The translations under genes and the position numbers were made by a program. The notes under the pieces are model-generated. The model ran no database searches, was not told the DNA's origin, and saw only the letters and a program-made list of their open reading frames with translations. 64,000 nucleotides of DNA from Kitasatospora cineracea (GTDB taxonomy: Bacteria; Actinomycetota; Actinomycetes; Streptomycetales; Streptomycetaceae): contig NZ_RJVJ01000001.1 of the NCBI RefSeq assembly GCF_003751605.1, positions 2,046,001 to 2,110,000 of the forward strand, in the 5' to 3' direction. Shown piece by piece: positions 61,584-64,000 of this stretch; position 1 is the first letter of the stretch; each line of letters opens with the position of its first letter.

Positions 61584-62126
61584 TCAGTCCTGGTCGGCCG
61601 GGACCTCGTACTCGGCGACCAGGACGGCCCGGGCCAGGGCCAGGAAGCCGAGGGTGCCGCTGACCACGGCCGCCGGGGTGTCCGCGGCCAGCCCGAGGGA
61701 CTCCACCGGCAGCGCGTGCACGGCGAACACGTAGCGGTGCGGGCCGTGGCCGGGCGGCGGGGCGGCGCCGCCGAAGTCGTTGCCGCCGTAGTCGTTGCGG
61801 CCGTGCACGGCCCCGGCGGGCAGGCCCGGGAAGCCGCCGCCGCCCGCCCCGGCGGGCAGCTCGGTGGTGCCGGCCGGGAGGTCGGTCAGCTGCCAGTGCC
61901 ACCAGCCGCAGCCGGTCGGCGCGTCCGGGTCGAAGCAGGTCACCGCGAAGCTCTTCGTCTCCGGCGGGAAGCCGGACCAGCTGAGCTGCGGCGAACGGTT
62001 CCCGCCCCGGTACGCCTGCTCCGGACCGAGCCGGCCGCCGTCGTCGACGTCGGCGCTGAGCAGCGTGAAGGACGGGACGGGCCGCATGAAGTCGAACGGC
62101 AGCGGCGGTCTGGCGGGCGTGGTCAT
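61584..62126 (-). CDS. YbhB/YbcL-family (PEBP-like) protein
   Basis: A 180-residue protein of the phosphatidylethanolamine-binding family. The ligand-site signature is CFDPDAPTGCGWWHW, with NRSPQLSWSGFPPETKSFAV before it and GGAAPPPGHGPHRYVFAVHAL after. Bacterial members have no firmly established role; some inhibit proteases or kinases. There is no signal peptide. ATG start. It is convergent with the alkyl sulfatase gene. Confidence 0.92.
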   Translation of the reverse strand: MTTPARPPLPFDFMRPVPSFTLLSADVDDGGRLGPEQAYRGGNRSPQLSWSGFPPETKSFAVTCFDPDAPTGCGWWHWQLTDLPAGTTELPAGAGGGGFPGLPAGAVHGRNDYGGNDFGGAAPPPGHGPHRYVFAVHALPVESLGLAADTPAAVVSGTLGFLALARAVLVAEYEVPADQD

Positions 62127-62278
62127 CGGCAGGTTCCCCCTCGGAAGGACGGTCGGTGCCGGGCGAGCCTAGCCGCGAGTTTTCGACTCGCCCAATGCCC
62201 TTGCGCCGTGGGAGAATTGATGCGCGAGGACGTGCCCCGCCAGCCCCCGGCCCCTCGGTTCGTCCCCCTTCGTCCGCC

Positions 62279-63058
62279 TCATCCCGCCGCCGCCGCGAGG
62301 TCGAGCTCGGCGCGGGCCGGGTCGGCGAGCAGGGCGGCCAGGGCGGCGGCGAAGACGGGGCCGCCCCCGGCGAGGGCGAGGTCCTTCGCGGCGAGGCGGA
62401 TCGGGAAGTCCGCGTCGGTGCTGTCGACCCGGGCCATCACACCCGCCAGCGGGCCCGCGGCCAGCGCGCGACGGGCCTGCGCGGCGGGGACGCCGAGGCG
62501 CTCGGCGACGGCCAGGGCCTCGCCGACCACGGTCACCGAGGTGACGACGGCGCCCATCATGACGATCTTGAGGGCCGCGCCCGCGCCGGGCCCGCCGCAG
62601 CGGACCACCCGGCCGAAGCGCTCCAGCAGGGGTTGCGCCCGGTCCAGCGCGGGGTCCTCGCCACCCGCGTAGACGACCAGCGAGCCGGCCGCGGCCGCGT
62701 CGACGCTGCCGAGCACGGGGGCGTCCACCAGGTCGACGCCGTGCGGGAGCCGGTCCCGCTGTTCGGCGACGGCGGCCGGGCCGATCGAGGACATGTCGAT
62801 CCACAGCGTGCCGGGGGCGAGCGCGGGGCGGAACCGGTCCGCGACCGCGGCGACCGCCGCCGGGTCGGCGAGCATCGTCACCACCACGCCCGCGCCGCGC
62901 ACCGCCTCCTCGGGGGAGGCCGCCTCGGTCAGGCCCCCGGCCCGGCCCGGGGTCCGGTTCCAGACCGTCAACTCCCTTGTCACGCCGTCCAGTCGGCGGG
63001 CCAGCGGAAGTCCCATCCGGCCCAGCCCCAGCACTGCCACCCGCTCCGTGATCTCCAT
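62279..63058 (-). CDS. NAD(P)-dependent beta-hydroxyacid dehydrogenase (HIBADH family)
   Basis: A 259-residue enzyme: Rossmann motif VAVLGLGRMGLPLARRL at the N-terminus, LWIDMSSIGP, the substrate-binding region DAPVLGSVDAAAAGSL, the catalytic Lys in GAGAALKIVMMGAVVTSVTV, and FPIRLAAKDLALA. It belongs to the 3-hydroxyisobutyrate dehydrogenase/imine reductase-like group; the substrate is unknown. ATG at 63058 was chosen because TAGCGT (63066-63071) is a well-placed -10 box seven bases upstream; an in-frame ATG at 63118 would overlap that promoter. It is divergent from a LysR gene that probably controls it. Confidence 0.87.
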   Translation of the reverse strand: MEITERVAVLGLGRMGLPLARRLDGVTRELTVWNRTPGRAGGLTEAASPEEAVRGAGVVVTMLADPAAVAAVADRFRPALAPGTLWIDMSSIGPAAVAEQRDRLPHGVDLVDAPVLGSVDAAAAGSLVVYAGGEDPALDRAQPLLERFGRVVRCGGPGAGAALKIVMMGAVVTSVTVVGEALAVAERLGVPAAQARRALAAGPLAGVMARVDSTDADFPIRLAAKDLALAGGGPVFAAALAALLADPARAELDLAAAAG

Positions 63059-63065
63059 GGCGACC

Positions 63066-63094
63066 ACGCTAGGCGCGGCCGAGGCAGGCGACAA
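63066..63094 (-). promoter_or_regulatory. Promoter of the dehydrogenase gene
   Basis: On the minus strand TTGTCG (63089-63094) and TAGCGT (63066-63071) are spaced by 17 bp. The -10 box ends seven bases before the ATG at 63058, so the message is probably leaderless. Confidence 0.7.
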
Positions 63095-63101
63095 ACGAAT
63101 G

Positions 63102-63124
63102 TCCCGCATGGTAGCCATGCGGGA
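63102..63124. promoter_or_regulatory. Perfect inverted repeat, likely LysR operator
   Basis: TCCCGCATGG (63102-63111) and CCATGCGGGA (63115-63124) are perfect complements around TAG. It lies between the divergent dehydrogenase and LysR genes, upstream of the dehydrogenase -35 box, and runs into the LysR start codon. Confidence 0.75.
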
Positions 63125-64000
63125 TGGACATGGCTTGGCTGGAGGTCTTCCGCACCGCGGCCCGACTCGGTTCGTTCACCGCGGCGGGTGACCGGCTGGG
63201 CTGGACGCAGTCCGCGGTGTCACGTCAGATTGCCTCACTAGAAGGCGAGTTGGGGGTCGTGCTGTTCGACCGGCTGCCCCGCGGGGTGGGCCTGACCGAG
63301 CACGGGCGGACCCTGCTGCCGCACGCCGAGGCCCTGCTGGAGCGGTACGACGGCACCCGCCGCGACCTGGCCTCGCTCACCGGTCTGAGCGCCGGACGGC
63401 TGCGGCTCGGGGCCTTCGACAGCGCCAACGCCGCCCTCGTCCCGGCCGCGCTGGCCGCCTTCCGGGGCGCGCACCCGGCGATCGCCCCGACCCTCACCGA
63501 GGGGCTCTCCGGCGACCTGCTCGAGCTGCTCGCGGACGGTTCGATCGACCTCGCCCTGGTCACTGCCTATCCGGAACACCCGTACGACACCGAGCGGTTC
63601 GAGCTGCACCGGCTGGTGGACGACCCCGTCCTGGTGGCCGTTCCGCGCACCCACCGGCTGGCCCGGCGCCGCCGCCTGCGGCTGGCCGAACTCGCCGACG
63701 AACCCTGGATCGCCGCCAGCCGCCGCCCCGAGGCCACCCTGCTGGCGGCCTGCGTCCGCAGTGGTTTCCAGCCCCGGGTCGAGTACGAGGTGGCCGGCTG
63801 GACAGCCAAACTCGGCCTGGTCGCCGCTGGGTTGGGCATCACCCTGATCCCCTCGCTGGCCGCCCGGGCGGCCCGCCCCGACCTCGCCCTCGTCCCGCTG
63901 CACCCGGAGGACACCCCTGTCCGCCACGTCCACACCGCCGCCCGCCGCGGCCACCACCCGGCCCCGGCCGTCACCGCCTTCCTGCCCTTCCTGCGGGCCG
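63124..64000 (+). CDS. LysR-family transcriptional regulator, C-terminus beyond the window
   Basis: About 292 codons are visible with no stop before the window ends. The N-terminal LysR helix-turn-helix (MDMAWLEVFRTAARLGSFTA, WTQSAVSRQIASLEGELGVV, LFDRLPRGVGLTEHGRTLL) is followed by the periplasmic-binding-like effector domain (LRLGAFDSANAALVPAALAA, DLALVTAYPEHPYD, GLVAAGLGITLIPSLAARA). Given the usual length of about 300 residues, little is missing. It is divergent from the dehydrogenase gene, with a palindrome between them. The start could also be the ATG six bases later. Confidence 0.92.
   Translation, partial: MDMAWLEVFRTAARLGSFTAAGDRLGWTQSAVSRQIASLEGELGVVLFDRLPRGVGLTEHGRTLLPHAEALLERYDGTRRDLASLTGLSAGRLRLGAFDSANAALVPAALAAFRGAHPAIAPTLTEGLSGDLLELLADGSIDLALVTAYPEHPYDTERFELHRLVDDPVLVAVPRTHRLARRRRLRLAELADEPWIAASRRPEATLLAACVRSGFQPRVEYEVAGWTAKLGLVAAGLGITLIPSLAARAARPDLALVPLHPEDTPVRHVHTAARRGHHPAPAVTAFLPFLRA

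Noticed and set aside
1..64000. tRNA, rRNA, insertion sequence, integrase and attachment-site signals
   Set aside because: None were found by eye on either strand. A covariance-model scan would be needed to exclude small structured RNAs.

Overview
The window is GC-rich actinobacterial chromosome from a member of the Streptomycetaceae (Streptomyces, Kitasatospora or a close relative). The evidence is codon bias, frequent GTG starts, many leaderless genes with TAGGNT-type -10 boxes directly before the start codon, and lineage-specific developmental genes: bldN, rsbN, short chaplins, rodlins and the rex-hemACD cluster. No rRNA, tRNA, CRISPR array, transposase or phage structural gene was seen. 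Genus and species cannot be fixed from this sequence.

Layout. 1-7.2 kb: a truncated secreted-protein gene, a conserved hypothetical, then a leftward cofactor operon (Rossmann/DUF2520 protein, panC, panD, nadB, nadC, coaX) for pantothenate/CoA and NAD synthesis. 7.4-9.3 kb: a leftward two-component pair. 9.4-12.5 kb: a MidA-like methyltransferase directly upstream of a stand-alone complex I NuoD paralogue, then a Cys-rich conserved protein. 12.7-17.6 kb: an accessory polymorphic-toxin locus: a WXG100-like protein, a 1073-residue protein ending in a papain-fold (Tox-PL) domain, and an overlapping multidomain immunity candidate. 17.6-31.9 kb: a Ppx/GppA phosphatase, a 1038-residue membrane-anchored repeat protein, small metabolic enzymes, ilvD, membrane proteins, proC and an MFS transporter. 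31.9-33.3 kb: a small accessory patch (orphan antitoxin, winged-helix protein with a Pro-Gln repeat). 33.5-38.4 kb: AcuC-type deacetylase, an excisionase-like regulator, a 32-residue ribosomal protein, an epimerase and an acyltransferase.

38.4-40.8 kb carries the developmental ECF sigma factor BldN and its membrane anti-sigma factor RsbN. 41.2-49.5 kb carries a HAD phosphatase, glutaredoxin-like protein, exonuclease, the redox repressor Rex and hemA-hemC-hemD-hemB; a near-perfect Rex operator lies before rex. 49.5-50.3 kb is an unusual RNA ligase-like gene with an N-terminal DNA-binding-like segment. 50.4-54.6 kb is a cluster of secreted cell-surface proteins: two rodlin-like, three short chaplins and three other small secreted proteins. 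54.8-64 kb holds a secreted lipase-like protein, a DUF4291 protein, a BadF-type kinase, an RsbW-like ATPase, a GntR regulator with three operator-like sites, an alkyl sulfatase, a PEBP protein, and a divergent dehydrogenase/LysR pair cut by the window end.

Functional links. Sequences resembling the sigma-BldN promoter (CGTAAC, 16-17 bp, CGTTGR) lie upstream of rsbN, one rodlin and one chaplin, so the sigma factor, its antagonist and its surface-protein targets appear to sit within 15 kb. The main candidates for new biology are the toxin/immunity locus, the DNA-binding/RNA-ligase fusion, the MidA-NuoD pair and the His-tailed chaplin.
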